A stretch of DNA of 32,452 nt, taken from assembly GCA_003599015.1 (NCBI GenBank), contig QZIK01000138.1:1-32452 (forward strand), written 5' to 3'. The notes under the pieces were generated by a model. That model made no database searches. It was not told the DNA's origin and saw only the letters and a program-made list of their open reading frames with translations. Position 1 is the stretch's first letter, and every line of letters begins with the position of its first letter. The stretch is from Desulfobacteraceae bacterium (GTDB taxonomy: Bacteria; Desulfobacterota; DSM-4660; Desulfatiglandales; Desulfatiglandaceae). This document shows, piece after piece, positions 1-9,107 of this stretch. Both the position numbers and the translations under genes were made by a program.

Positions 1-1
1 G

Positions 2-2437
2 GGTGCCCCGAAGATCGAGCCTGCCTCCAGGGAGAAGATGGCCTTTCCCTTGCCCGACAAACCTTCCATTGCCGTCCTCCCCTTCGCCAACATGAGCGGA
101 GACCCGCAGCAGGATTTTTTTAGCGACGGGATCACGGAGAACATCATAACGGGTCTATCCCAGCTAAATGCGCTGTTCGTCATCGCCCGCAACTCCACCT
201 TCACATACAAGGGCAAGCCCGTGAAGGTTCAGCAGGTGGCGGAGGATCTCGGAGTGCGCTATATCCTGGAGGGAAGCGTCCAGAAGTCCGGTGAGCGGCT
301 GAGGATCACGGCGCAATTCATCGATGCCCTGAAAGGCCATCACCTCTGGTCCGAACGGTACGATCGGGATCTTAAAGACCTCTTTGCCATAGAGGACGAC
401 ATCACCAAAAAGATCATGACGGCTCTGCAGGTGATCTTGACCCAGGGCGAGCAGGCGCGGCTGATTGGAAAGGGCACGGAAAACCTGGATGCGTACTTGA
501 AGTGCATGGAGGCGCGAGAGCATCTTTTTCGCTTCAACAGAGACGCCAACCTCGTGGCCAGACAAAAGGCCGAAGAGGCGATCTCCCTGGACCCCAAGTA
601 TTCCACTGCACATGCGATTCTGGGCAAGACCTATACAGGGGCTGTCTTCTTTGGCTGGACCTCCTCCCCGAAGGACGCCCTGGGGAATGCCTCTGCGTCG
701 GCGACAAAGGCGCTTGCACTGGATGCGTCCGATTTTCAGGCACGCCAGGTCTTGGCTTTCGTGCATCTGCTCAGGAGGGAGCATGATAAGGCCGTTGAGG
801 AATGCGAACGGGCCGTCTCTCTCGCCCCCAGCGCCGCAGATCCCGTATACAGTCTGGGGGTCATTTTGAGGTTTGCAGGCAGGGTCAAGGAGGCCATCCC
901 GGCGTTTGAAAGGGCGATCCGTCTGAACCCCATACCGCCTGCCAGTTATCTCTATCAGTTGGCCCTGTCGCACACCTTCGTGGGAGATTTTGAAAAGGCC
1001 ATTCGCTTGTGCAACGAAGCGCTCCCCAAGAACCCCGATGATCTGATAGGCCGGGTCACCTTGGTCATCGCCTACGGTTCGCTGGGCCGTGACAGCGAGG
1101 CACGCGCCCAGGTTTCGGAGCTGCTCAGGGTTGATCCCAAGTTTTCTTTGGACCAGGCCGCAAAGACATGGCCGTACAAGAAAACGGCGGACAGAGAGTT
1201 TGTCCTGGCGGCCCTCCGCAAGGCCGGGCTCTCCGACAAACCGCAGCTCCCCCTTCCCGACAAGCCCTCTATCGCGGTGCTGCCCTTTGCCAACATGAGC
1301 GGCGATCCCAAGCAGGAGTACCTGTGCGACGGGATCACGGAATCCATCATCACGGCGGTTTCCAAGATTCACAATCTGTTCGTCATCGCTCGAAACTCCA
1401 CCTTCGCCTACAAGGGCAAGGCCGTCAACATCCAGCAGGCCGCCAGGGAACTGGGGGTCCAATATGTGCTCGAAGGGAGCGTCCAGAGGTCGGGGGACAG
1501 GCTGCGCATCACGGCCCAGCTCATAGATGCCTTGAGCGGCCGGCACATGTGGGCACAGAAGTATGACCGGGAACTCAAGGATCTCTTTGCCGTGCAGGAC
1601 GACATCACCATGGAAATCCTGCAGGCCATGCGGGTCAAGCTCTCAGAAGGGCAGCAGGTGTTGCAGGCAAGACGCCCGAAGAACATCGAGTCGGCCACGA
1701 AGGCCTATGAAGCCCACGGATATGTGCTTGTCTTCACACCGGAGGCCAATGACATGGGGCGCAAACTGGCCGAAGAGGTGATCGCCATGGAACCCGACTG
1801 GGGAGAAGCGTACTATATCCTGTCAGAGGCCCATATGATGGAGGTGTGGCTCGGGACGTCCAAATCCCCGAAGGAATCCTTGGACAAGGCCATTGCGCTT
1901 TCGGAAAAGGCCGTATCCCTGGATGATTCGCTTTCGCAAGCCTATGCACTCATCGGGTATCTTTACGGCATGAAACGGGAGCATGACAAATCCGTTGCCT
2001 ATGCGGAAAAAGCGGTTGAGATGGATCCAAACGGTGCGGATGCCAGGGTATGGCTGGCCAATTGTCTCAGTTGGGCTGCCAGACCCCAGGAGGCTATTCC
2101 TCATTATGAAATGGCGATGAGGCTCAATCCGAATCCGCCGCAGTGGTACTACATCAACCTTGGTGCATGTTATACAAGGCTGGGCCGCTATGAGGAGTCC
2201 GTTGCCCAGATGAAGAAGGCCCTGGTTTTATCGCCCAACAGCGTTTCGGCCTGGAGCGCCCTGATTGTGACGTATGGGGCCATGGGCAAAGAGGATGAGG
2301 CCCGCGCGGCGGCCGCGGAACTACTGAGGATCAACCCGAAGTTCTCTGCTGAACAATATCTCAAGACGAGCCCGAGCAAGGGTGATTATCCCAAGCTGGC
2401 AGCCGAGTCCATGCGTAAAGCGGGCCTGCTGAAGTGA
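2..2437 (+). CDS. TolB-like/TPR protein with two tandem TolB-TPR units (5' partial)
   Basis: The reading frame is open to the window edge, so the ATG at 38 is probably internal and the true N-terminus lies upstream. Numbered from that ATG, residues 6-120 form a TolB-like (FlgO-type) domain with PDKPSIAVLPFANMSGDP, GITENIITGLS, FVIARNSTF and EGSVQKSG. Tetratricopeptide repeats follow at about 170-390. A second TolB-like domain at about 404-530 repeats the same signatures and is followed by more TPRs to 790. In known families this module is usually the C-terminal half of class III adenylate/guanylate cyclases or winged-helix regulators, where it serves protein interaction; whether such an N-terminus exists here cannot be seen. 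The gene looks richer in G+C than most of the window. A terminator follows directly. Family assignment is firm; the cyclase link is inference. Confidence 0.88.
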   Translation, partial: GAPKIEPASREKMAFPLPDKPSIAVLPFANMSGDPQQDFFSDGITENIITGLSQLNALFVIARNSTFTYKGKPVKVQQVAEDLGVRYILEGSVQKSGERLRITAQFIDALKGHHLWSERYDRDLKDLFAIEDDITKKIMTALQVILTQGEQARLIGKGTENLDAYLKCMEAREHLFRFNRDANLVARQKAEEAISLDPKYSTAHAILGKTYTGAVFFGWTSSPKDALGNASASATKALALDASDFQARQVLAFVHLLRREHDKAVEECERAVSLAPSAADPVYSLGVILRFAGRVKEAIPAFERAIRLNPIPPASYLYQLALSHTFVGDFEKAIRLCNEALPKNPDDLIGRVTLVIAYGSLGRDSEARAQVSELLRVDPKFSLDQAAKTWPYKKTADREFVLAALRKAGLSDKPQLPLPDKPSIAVLPFANMSGDPKQEYLCDGITESIITAVSKIHNLFVIARNSTFAYKGKAVNIQQAARELGVQYVLEGSVQRSGDRLRITAQLIDALSGRHMWAQKYDRELKDLFAVQDDITMEILQAMRVKLSEGQQVLQARRPKNIESATKAYEAHGYVLVFTPEANDMGRKLAEEVIAMEPDWGEAYYILSEAHMMEVWLGTSKSPKESLDKAIALSEKAVSLDDSLSQAYALIGYLYGMKREHDKSVAYAEKAVEMDPNGADARVWLANCLSWAARPQEAIPHYEMAMRLNPNPPQWYYINLGACYTRLGRYEESVAQMKKALVLSPNSVSAWSALIVTYGAMGKEDEARAAAAELLRINPKFSAEQYLKTSPSKGDYPKLAAESMRKAGLLK

Positions 2438-2440
2438 GGC

Positions 2441-2475
2441 GGCATGCAGGCAAAGGATGCATGCCGATCTTTTTT
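2441..2475 (+). terminator. Rho-independent terminator of the TolB/TPR gene
   Basis: A perfect 8-bp stem, GGCATGCA at 2441-2448 and TGCATGCC at 2458-2465, encloses a 9-nt loop. It is followed after four bases by six T residues (2470-2475). It begins 4 nt after the TGA at 2435-2437. Confidence 0.85.
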
Positions 2476-2478
2476 CGT

Positions 2479-2507
2479 TTGACGACCGTACCATTTCGGA
2501 ATAAACT
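2479..2507 (+). promoter_or_regulatory. Putative sigma-70 promoter of the AAA ATPase gene
   Basis: TTGACG at 2479-2484 and TAAACT at 2502-2507 are separated by 17 bases. The -10 matches only four of six consensus positions, so this is tentative. It is the best candidate in the 230-bp gap before the ATPase gene, and its -10 end overlaps the inverted repeat at 2505-2533. Confidence 0.35.
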
Positions 2508-2533
2508 CCTAACCGGTATAACTAGCTAGGAGT
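2505..2533. repeat. Inverted repeat ACTCCTA-N15-TAGGAGT, possible operator
   Basis: Perfect 7-bp arms at 2505-2511 and 2527-2533 flank a 15-nt spacer. There is no T-tract, so it is not a terminator. Its position at the putative -10 and start region of the ATPase gene fits an operator or an mRNA-leader hairpin. The left arm is part of a longer motif that recurs at 15111-15130. Confidence 0.4.
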
Positions 2534-2669
2534 AAATACCCAAAAAAATCAGCCAGGCCTGCTCTGTTCTGCAAGGGTTTAATGCGGATTTGGTCATGTT
2601 TAGCTGAGTCAATGGCCGGCGCAGTTTTCTTGCGGCGATGGGAAAAAGAAGAGGTTTGGCATTTAATAT

Positions 2670-3830
2670 ATGGAATATATTCAGAGAAAGTTGGAAATAG
2701 ACCTACCTCCGCGTCAATCGGCCTTCTTGTGGGGACCGAGGAAGACCGGGAAGTCCACGTATCTTAGAAGAAGATTCCCGGGAAGCATCTGCTACGACTT
2801 CCTCCGGAGCGACCTCTTTCTTGATTTCACAAAGAACCCATCCCTGTTGCGGGAGCGGTTACTGGCACGAGAGGACCGGGAGCTGAATGATCCGGTGGTC
2901 CTCGATGAGGTTCAAAAGGTTCCCCAGATCCTGGACGAGGTTCACTGGCTCATTGAAAACAAAGGGATCCGGTTTGTCCTTTGTGGTTCCAGCGCCAGGA
3001 AACTCAAAAGAGGTAAGGCCAATCTGCTTGGGGGGCGCGCCTGGCGTTATGAGATGTTCCCCCTGGTTTCATCCGAGTTGGAAAATCCCGACCTTCTCAC
3101 GATACTCAACAGGGGCATGATTCCGGCGCACTACTTTGATGTGAATTACGAGAAATCGCTTCTGGCCTATACACAGGATTATCTGAAAGAGGAGGTATTC
3201 GCGGAAGGACTAACCCGGAATATCCCGGCCTTCTCAAGGTTTTTCGACGCAATGGGTTACTCCCATGGCGAGCTCATTAATTTCAGCAACATCGCCCGAG
3301 ACTGCGGCGTGGACTCCAAGACGGTCAGGGAATACTATCAGATCCTTGTCGACACCCTTATGGGTCGCTTCATAGAGCCCTTCAAGCGCAGGCAGGATCG
3401 CAATGTGATCAGCAGGGCGCCGAAATTCTACCTGTTCGACGTGGGTGTCGCCGGGGCCATCATAAAACGCCGGATTTACGAAGAGCGGGGTGATCTGTTC
3501 GGGAGGGCCTTGGAGCACTTTGTGTTCATGGAAATGTCCGCCCATTCCTCTTACAGCGAACTGAACTACGAAATCCATTACTGGCGGACAAAGAGCGGGC
3601 TGGAAGTGGATTTCGTTTTGAGAAAGGGAGAGGTGGCGGTGGAGGTTAAAGGGACCGGCCGGGTTGATCGAAGCGAACTCGCTGGTTTGAACGCTTTTGT
3701 AGATGCCTATTCACCGAAAAATGCCATCTGCGTCTGCAACGAGAAAGAGCCCAGAATTCATGGGCGGATCACAATCATGCCCTGGAGACAATTCCTAAGC
3801 GCCCTCTGGGAAGGGAAGGTCATTGTGTGA
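2670..3830 (+). CDS. AAA+ ATPase with C-terminal DUF4143 domain
   Basis: The 386-residue protein has the length and architecture of the archaeal/bacterial ATPase family with DUF4143. The Walker A motif GPRKTGKS is at residues 22-29. A Walker B-like VVLDEVQKVP lies near residue 80 and a sensor-type CGSSARKL near 110. The C-terminal half carries the DUF4143 region, ending in a restriction-endonuclease-like segment (EIHYWRTKSGLEVDFVL then VAVEVKG) whose D and ExK recall a PD-(D/E)xK fold. Biological roles in this family are mostly unknown; members are often solitary or toxin-antitoxin-like, and no antitoxin-like partner is seen here. The start at 2670 is supported by the usual short lead into Walker A, but only a weak GAAGAGG lies some 15 nt upstream. 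The gene is monocistronic between its own putative promoter and a terminator. Confidence 0.88.
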   Translation: MEYIQRKLEIDLPPRQSAFLWGPRKTGKSTYLRRRFPGSICYDFLRSDLFLDFTKNPSLLRERLLAREDRELNDPVVLDEVQKVPQILDEVHWLIENKGIRFVLCGSSARKLKRGKANLLGGRAWRYEMFPLVSSELENPDLLTILNRGMIPAHYFDVNYEKSLLAYTQDYLKEEVFAEGLTRNIPAFSRFFDAMGYSHGELINFSNIARDCGVDSKTVREYYQILVDTLMGRFIEPFKRRQDRNVISRAPKFYLFDVGVAGAIIKRRIYEERGDLFGRALEHFVFMEMSAHSSYSELNYEIHYWRTKSGLEVDFVLRKGEVAVEVKGTGRVDRSELAGLNAFVDAYSPKNAICVCNEKEPRIHGRITIMPWRQFLSALWEGKVIV

Positions 3831-3899
3831 TCTTGACAGCATAACCTCTTCCTTCGGAGCCCGACATGGATCGGAGCCTGAGCAAGTTTATCGGATTGA

Positions 3900-3945
3900 G
3901 CCTCCCTGGGAACTTGAAATCCCAGCGGGGGCTTTTGTGTTTTTT
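3900..3945 (+). terminator. Rho-independent terminator of the AAA ATPase gene
   Basis: The arms at 3900-3911 and 3920-3932 can form about 12 base pairs with one bulged C around the loop ACTTGAAA. A T-rich tract (TTTTGTGTTTTTT) follows at 3933-3945. It lies 70 nt after the ATPase stop codon and points in the plus direction. Confidence 0.8.
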
Positions 3946-4044
3946 GAGGAGGTGATTCCATTACCCTCGTGAGCCGTTCACGTATCTGGTAGGCTTGCAA
4001 AGCCATATGTATTGCAAGAAAAATAAGCTCATCGTCCTGGAGGC

Positions 4045-4974
4045 TCAGGATTCCACTGGGATGTCTTTCTCCGCAGAATTGGAAGTCAACTTCGGCCTAA
4101 CTGCAATGCAGTTGATGTAAGGAGAGAAATGCTGTGTGGCCGGAAACTCTCCCAGCAGGTGTTCCATCATCCAAACAGCAAATGAGATCATCATCAATAT
4201 CCCTCTTAAGGATAGTTTTGCCGCCCGCACAACTCGTTTGTCCTCTGTTCCGGCTGCATTGAGAACTCCAAAATTGGTTGAAAGGAAATAGCCGCATTCA
4301 ATTACCGAAAGGCCTGCATGCTTGTGGGCAAGCCTGAGTTCGGCAGGCCCTATGGAGATGTGCGTATCAAACACCTTCAGGCATAAGCGCCTCTGAAACC
4401 ATCCCACGGTCCCTTTCATATTGGGGATCTGAGTAAAGATCACTCCGCCCGGTTTCAGAAAACGGGCCAGGGCCTCAACAGCCCCACTCGTGATCTGGAA
4501 ATGTTCAACAAGACCTAAAGAGACAACCACATCAAATCCGCCAATCAGTTCATCCGGAGGATTGAACATGTCGGCGTGAAATATTTCTCCCCTAATCCCC
4601 TCACGATCGAGCATGGCACGCGCCTGCTCTGCTCCGACCAGGCTATAGTCAATCCCTGTTACCGAAATTCCCTTTGCCCTTGCAAGTGCAGGGAGAAGAC
4701 GCGATCCAGCACAACCGACTTCGATCAGCCTTACATCGCAGCCGTCTCTCTTCGCAAACGATACCGCCCTTATCAGCTCTGTGAATAACCTGCGTCTTGC
4801 ATAGTTTCGAACCGTCCCGAGGTTTGCTGGCCATGGATAGAGAAGACCCCGGCGATGCCAGGTTTTATCCCAGTATTTTTTACCGGCTTTATCGTCATTC
4901 CCGATAAGTCTACCCGCGCTCTCCTTAAGGGAGTCGGCTTCAATATCCCTCCCGGCTTCGGTATTATCGAGCAT
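4045..4974 (-). CDS. Class I SAM-dependent methyltransferase
   Basis: This 309-residue protein has a Rossmann-type methyltransferase core. Motif I, LIEVGCAGSR, is at residues 83-92; the acidic residue closing strand 2 is D109 in VTGIDYS. Further motifs are HADMF near 133-137, FDVVVSLGLVEHF at 147-159 and LKPGGVIF near 173. The C-terminus contains a hydrophobic stretch (ILMMISFAVWMMEHLL) that might associate with membrane. The ATG at 4974 is preceded by AGGGAG at 5-nt spacing. It starts 18 nt after the stop of the secreted PKD protein, so the two are probably co-transcribed. The substrate cannot be inferred; the core resembles UbiE/Coq5-like and other small-molecule methyltransferases. Confidence 0.85.
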   Translation of the reverse strand: MLDNTEAGRDIEADSLKESAGRLIGNDDKAGKKYWDKTWHRRGLLYPWPANLGTVRNYARRRLFTELIRAVSFAKRDGCDVRLIEVGCAGSRLLPALARAKGISVTGIDYSLVGAEQARAMLDREGIRGEIFHADMFNPPDELIGGFDVVVSLGLVEHFQITSGAVEALARFLKPGGVIFTQIPNMKGTVGWFQRRLCLKVFDTHISIGPAELRLAHKHAGLSVIECGYFLSTNFGVLNAAGTEDKRVVRAAKLSLRGILMMISFAVWMMEHLLGEFPATQHFSPYINCIAVRPKLTSNSAEKDIPVES

Positions 4975-4992
4975 AAAAACTCCCTTTTTTCA

Positions 4993-7551
4993 TCACCTTG
5001 CCTGCATCCAAAGACGGACGTTTCCCTCTACCAGGAACAGTCTCAATTGATTTGCCTCATCCGAGCGGTTTTTTTCTCTCAACTCATCTGAGTAGAGGAT
5101 ATTCCTGACAACATCCGAAAACGGGACCGATTCCCAGGCACTAAGCTCTGAAAGAGAGGGGAATCTATCCAGAAGCCCTATGAAAATCCCTACTATGGAA
5201 TTTCGGGCAGGGTTCCCGCCCATCCCCTTCAGTTCGTTTATGGACTTTTTTTCGAATTCCGGGGAGGACAAAAGTGCAAAGAGAAGAAGCTCATTGTTTT
5301 CTGGATTCATGGTCCAAAAGGCATTTTCTTCGCCGGTCGGTTCTCTCCAGAGAATAGCGCGAAAACACGAAGCAACCCTAACCGTTGCTTCATTCTCATC
5401 ACTCCGCGCGGTATATTCATCTGATGAAAAAATGACAGAAGCTACAACCCATAAGGCGTACCGAGGATCTATGTCATACGCTTCAATCAACCTTGCAATA
5501 TAATCTCCCCATCGTTCAAGTTCATCGCTGTGAGGCTCGCGGTGAAATGCTGCAAGATGGATTTGCCTTATTGCTTCAGGCAGGCTCTGGGGCTCCGATC
5601 CGGAAGAAAAGATTTCAACCTGCTGCCTGGGGCTCTTGAAACCTCTCCCATCTATAGACCTCGAAAAATCGTCCACTTCCGAAGGCTCACCATTATTATT
5701 TCCATTTTCTTCATTACCTGCTTCCGCTTCAGCCGATTCTGATGTTGATATATCCCTTTCGAGAAGCGGCAAGACCGCTGCTGCTATCGCCCCTCCCTGA
5801 ACATACATATTTTCCGCTATAACTGTACCGCTTCCCCCGATTATGAGCTGGTTTACTGTTGTACCTGAAGCCATGGCGGTGAATGCAGAATTATATCCGC
5901 CCTGGCACATAATGACCTTGCTCTGAGCCGGGGCAACCAAAACATCTTCCGGATAACCTCCCTGGGTCACCTTTATGAGAGATACGGCAGCGGCATCGTT
6001 GACAGCCGCCTGAAGCGTCGTCCTGCAAGGTGTCTTTCCACCGCAGCTCGCATCGTTTCGGTCCACGTAGACAATCTGATAGACCATCACCGATCCGGTT
6101 GCAGTGCTGGATCCTCCGGGTCCCGTCACATTAAGGGCAACCGGATACACGCCTATTGCACTGTAAGTGTGAAGCGGGCTAAGCTCATTTCCTGCAGTCG
6201 AGCCGTCTCCGAAACTCCAAGCCCTGGAGGTGATATCTCCTGAGGACTGGTCCGTAAATTGGACGTCAAGGGGAACCGGCCCGTGGAAGGGAGTCATTGA
6301 GAACTTGGCCGCAGGGGGAGGAGTTTTTACGTCAATATATTGTATTTTTTTCTCCTCCCTGACAACAATTATATTGTTAATTATAGAGGAAACTCTAAGC
6401 GTTACGTCATATTTACCGACATTTTGATAAACATGCTGCGGGTTGGCCGCAGTGCTTGTCTGCCCGTCACCGAATATCCAGTAGCGACTGTCTATCTTCC
6501 CCGTGGAAAGATCCGCAAATTGAACCGAGAGGGGAGCTGTTCCCGATAAAGGCTCTGCGCTGAAATCCGGAACCGGCCATGATTCCTGCACCGAGATGTA
6601 GTCTGTCCTGGTCAAGGTATCGGAACCTCCCGGGCCGACTACTGTCAGACTTACAGTAAACTTACCGGAGGAGTTGTAGATAACAATGGGCGGATTCCTG
6701 CCGATAAAACTGGAAGGATTCGCCCCGGTAAACGTCCAAGACCATGAGGTCGCTCCTGTTGACTCATCAGTAAATGTAACCATTAAAGGTCGCCAACCAC
6801 TCGTCGGATTTCCGGTGAATAAGGCAACAGGTGCCGGGCTGGGCTGCCCCACGGTGATGTAATTTGTTCTTGTCTTAGTGTCCGTGCCGCCCACCCCGGA
6901 GACCGTCAGGCTGACCGTGTAACTCCCGGGATTGTTGTAAACATGTGAGGGATTCTCAAGATTGCTTGTCCCGCCGTCTCCGAAACTCCATGAAGAGGTA
7001 GAATACTGGCCCTGGGAAATATTTGTGAAGTTGACGGTAAGTGGAGCAGGTCCGCTTGTTACATTGGCGGTAAAGTCGGAAGTTACTTCCAGAGCCGATC
7101 TAGTCATGGAAAAAGTGCCGCCATCCAGAACATCGCCTGGATCCTGCTTGACCCATGCGGAGTAAGTCCCTGCAAAAGGTCCTGATGATTTATTGCCTAT
7201 GAACTGTGTGGTGACGCTGCCTGAAAAACCCGTCTCCGGATCGTAGCAGTTCATATCTGCCTTGAACTGGGCCGTGTCTCCATTTGCGGAACCGTCGTAA
7301 ATGGGTATATCGTACTCCGGGGTGCACCCGCTATCCGTTATATCCACTTTGCCGGTCAACTGATTTCCATTTTGTGTAAACACGCCTCTCAAGGTTCCGG
7401 ACAATTCGTTATCCCACGTGCTGGTGTAAGACCCCTGCCATTCCCCCGAAAAATCTGTGCCCGTTGAGAGAGTTGGAAATCCAAGCTGGCCCAGATAAAA
7501 AAGAACCCCACACAAAAAAACCTGACTAATCCACCGAAATGATTTCAGCAT
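4993..7551 (-). CDS. Secreted PKD-repeat protein with DUF4214-like C-terminus
   Basis: An 852-residue exported protein. An upstream in-frame ATG at 7599 exists, but the ATG at 7551 has AAGGAG at 5-nt spacing and begins a typical signal peptide (MLKSFRWISQVFLCGVLFYLG). After a beta-rich domain (about 32-150) come four PKD domains, roughly 157-234, 240-319, 329-409 and 414-494, with the signatures SWSFGDG, SWTFTG, YWIFGDG and AWSFGDG. Next is a segment opening with YVDRNDASCGGKTPC, as in parallel beta-helix surface proteins. An acidic Asn/Glu-rich linker leads to a C-terminal region of about 200 residues with three diverged repeats (AFHREPHSDELERW, LWREPTGEENAFW, LDRFPSLSELSAW, each followed by SxE(F/Y) or YSDEL) resembling DUF4214. 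A surface or adhesion role is inferred. Confidence 0.85.
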   Translation of the reverse strand: MLKSFRWISQVFLCGVLFYLGQLGFPTLSTGTDFSGEWQGSYTSTWDNELSGTLRGVFTQNGNQLTGKVDITDSGCTPEYDIPIYDGSANGDTAQFKADMNCYDPETGFSGSVTTQFIGNKSSGPFAGTYSAWVKQDPGDVLDGGTFSMTRSALEVTSDFTANVTSGPAPLTVNFTNISQGQYSTSSWSFGDGGTSNLENPSHVYNNPGSYTVSLTVSGVGGTDTKTRTNYITVGQPSPAPVALFTGNPTSGWRPLMVTFTDESTGATSWSWTFTGANPSSFIGRNPPIVIYNSSGKFTVSLTVVGPGGSDTLTRTDYISVQESWPVPDFSAEPLSGTAPLSVQFADLSTGKIDSRYWIFGDGQTSTAANPQHVYQNVGKYDVTLRVSSIINNIIVVREEKKIQYIDVKTPPPAAKFSMTPFHGPVPLDVQFTDQSSGDITSRAWSFGDGSTAGNELSPLHTYSAIGVYPVALNVTGPGGSSTATGSVMVYQIVYVDRNDASCGGKTPCRTTLQAAVNDAAAVSLIKVTQGGYPEDVLVAPAQSKVIMCQGGYNSAFTAMASGTTVNQLIIGGSGTVIAENMYVQGGAIAAAVLPLLERDISTSESAEAEAGNEENGNNNGEPSEVDDFSRSIDGRGFKSPRQQVEIFSSGSEPQSLPEAIRQIHLAAFHREPHSDELERWGDYIARLIEAYDIDPRYALWVVASVIFSSDEYTARSDENEATVRVASCFRAILWREPTGEENAFWTMNPENNELLLFALLSSPEFEKKSINELKGMGGNPARNSIVGIFIGLLDRFPSLSELSAWESVPFSDVVRNILYSDELREKNRSDEANQLRLFLVEGNVRLWMQAR

Positions 7552-7667
7552 ACGAACTCCTTCATCAAGAATTTGTCCCTGCCGCCAATCCATAAGCAAT
7601 CAAAAAGCATGGTTTTAAACGAACCGGGATTAACGAAGGGCAAGCTCAGGAACACACTCTCTAAATT

Positions 7668-9107
7668 TCATTTCCACGACCTCGGCATGAAGAAAATAAT
7701 AATACCGAAGATCTCAAGTCTCCCAAAGAGCATGTCCGCGGATAAAATCATCTTGGCCAACAACGGCAGATGATTGAAGTTGGACAAGGAACCTACGGTC
7801 CCAAAACCAGGCCCTGCGCCCCCAAGAGTTGCCGCTGCGCCGCTGAATGCTGTTAGCAAATCAATACCAAGGGCTGCCAAAATCAGAGTGGAAAGTAAAA
7901 GGACCCCGGTATAAAGTGAAATAAAGAGTGTACTCACATCAACAAAATCTTCGTCTAACGGGGTCTTATTGATTCTCACAGCAATAACGGCCCTTGGGTG
8001 CTGGATTGTCATAATCCTCCTGATGAGAGCCTTCCAGAAAATAACCACCCGATCCGCTTTAAGCGCTCCTGAGGTTGAGCCCGCACATGCGCCCTGTATT
8101 GTAAAATAGATAATAAGAAGCTGGGAAAAGGCCGGCCACACCGACGAATCTGCGGTTGCGAAGCCCGTTGTGGTCCCCAGGCTTATCACCTGAAAGGCAG
8201 AAAATCTAAAGGCATCCGTCCATGTCTGGTAAACGCTTCCATAAACATTTAACGCAGTAAGGCAGACGCCGCATATAATAGCGACAAGGTAATATCGCAG
8301 AATGGATGATCTCCAGAGTTCTCCAAAGCTCCCCGAGGCAACCGCAAAGAGTAATGCAAAATTGATTCCTGACAGGAGCATGAACAGCATCACCACCCCC
8401 TCAACAAGAGGACTTTCGTAATGGGCTATGCTAAGGTTTTTGGTAGAAAACCCCCCCGTTGCGATGGTTGTAAATGAGTGGTTTATGGCATCATAGAGGT
8501 CCAGGCCACAAAGCAGGAGGCAGACGGTTTCCATAATGGTCAGCCCGACGTAGACCTTTAAAATAATCTTCAGTGCTGTTCTGGTGCTCAAAATAAAATT
8601 GTCGGCAGCAACCCCGGACATCTCCACCCGATATAGAACCATGCCTGCTTTTCCCATCGAAGGAAGTACCGACAGCACAAAAATAACAATCCCCGTTCCG
8701 CCCATCCACTGGGTTGCGGAACGCCAAAAAAGGAGGCCTCGGGGCAAGGCCTCCACGTTGGTAAGAATGGATGATCCGGTGGTGGTGAACCCTGATACGC
8801 TTTCAAACCATGCATCTATTAACGTAAACTCTCCGCCCCACAGAAGGTAAGGCATAAGCCCTACAAGACAGGAAAGAATCCAGCTTGTTATAACTATGAG
8901 AAATCCCTCCCTGGTAGTAATCGAAGTAAAAGAAGGGACGAAGATTAAAGGAAAGACCCCAAAAAGAAACGCTACCATGGCCGAGTAAAAAAGAGGAAGC
9001 ATAGCGGAGTCATTATCCCATGCGGAAATACATGCCGAGACAAGCAGAAAGCATCCGTTCAAAAGCAGCACAAACCCTACGTATCTGATGATGATCTGAG
9101 GTCTCAT
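7668..9107 (-). CDS. trkH: Trk-type K+ transport membrane subunit TrkH
   Basis: The 479-residue membrane protein matches the TrkH/TrkG/KtrB superfamily in length and layout, with four M1-P-M2 units. The four selectivity-filter loops are visible: VSGFTTTGSS, TTIATGGFS, SLGTTTGFAT and LGGAGPGFGTVG, each with the conserved filter glycine. TrkH moves K+ into the cytoplasm and normally works with the NAD-binding regulator TrkA, which is absent from this window. The ATG overlaps the stop codon of the upstream sensor gene (ATGA at 9104-9107), and no good ribosome binding site precedes it. Translation is therefore probably coupled to the sensor protein, suggesting a functional link. Confidence 0.93.
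   Translation of the reverse strand: MRPQIIIRYVGFVLLLNGCFLLVSACISAWDNDSAMLPLFYSAMVAFLFGVFPLIFVPSFTSITTREGFLIVITSWILSCLVGLMPYLLWGGEFTLIDAWFESVSGFTTTGSSILTNVEALPRGLLFWRSATQWMGGTGIVIFVLSVLPSMGKAGMVLYRVEMSGVAADNFILSTRTALKIILKVYVGLTIMETVCLLLCGLDLYDAINHSFTTIATGGFSTKNLSIAHYESPLVEGVVMLFMLLSGINFALLFAVASGSFGELWRSSILRYYLVAIICGVCLTALNVYGSVYQTWTDAFRFSAFQVISLGTTTGFATADSSVWPAFSQLLIIYFTIQGACAGSTSGALKADRVVIFWKALIRRIMTIQHPRAVIAVRINKTPLDEDFVDVSTLFISLYTGVLLLSTLILAALGIDLLTAFSGAAATLGGAGPGFGTVGSLSNFNHLPLLAKMILSADMLFGRLEIFGIIIFFMPRSWK

Noticed and set aside
164-1546. A 460-codon minus-strand ORF
   Set aside because: It is antisense to the TolB/TPR gene, whose families are certain. Long antisense frames are expected in GC-rich codon usage, and it shows no domain.
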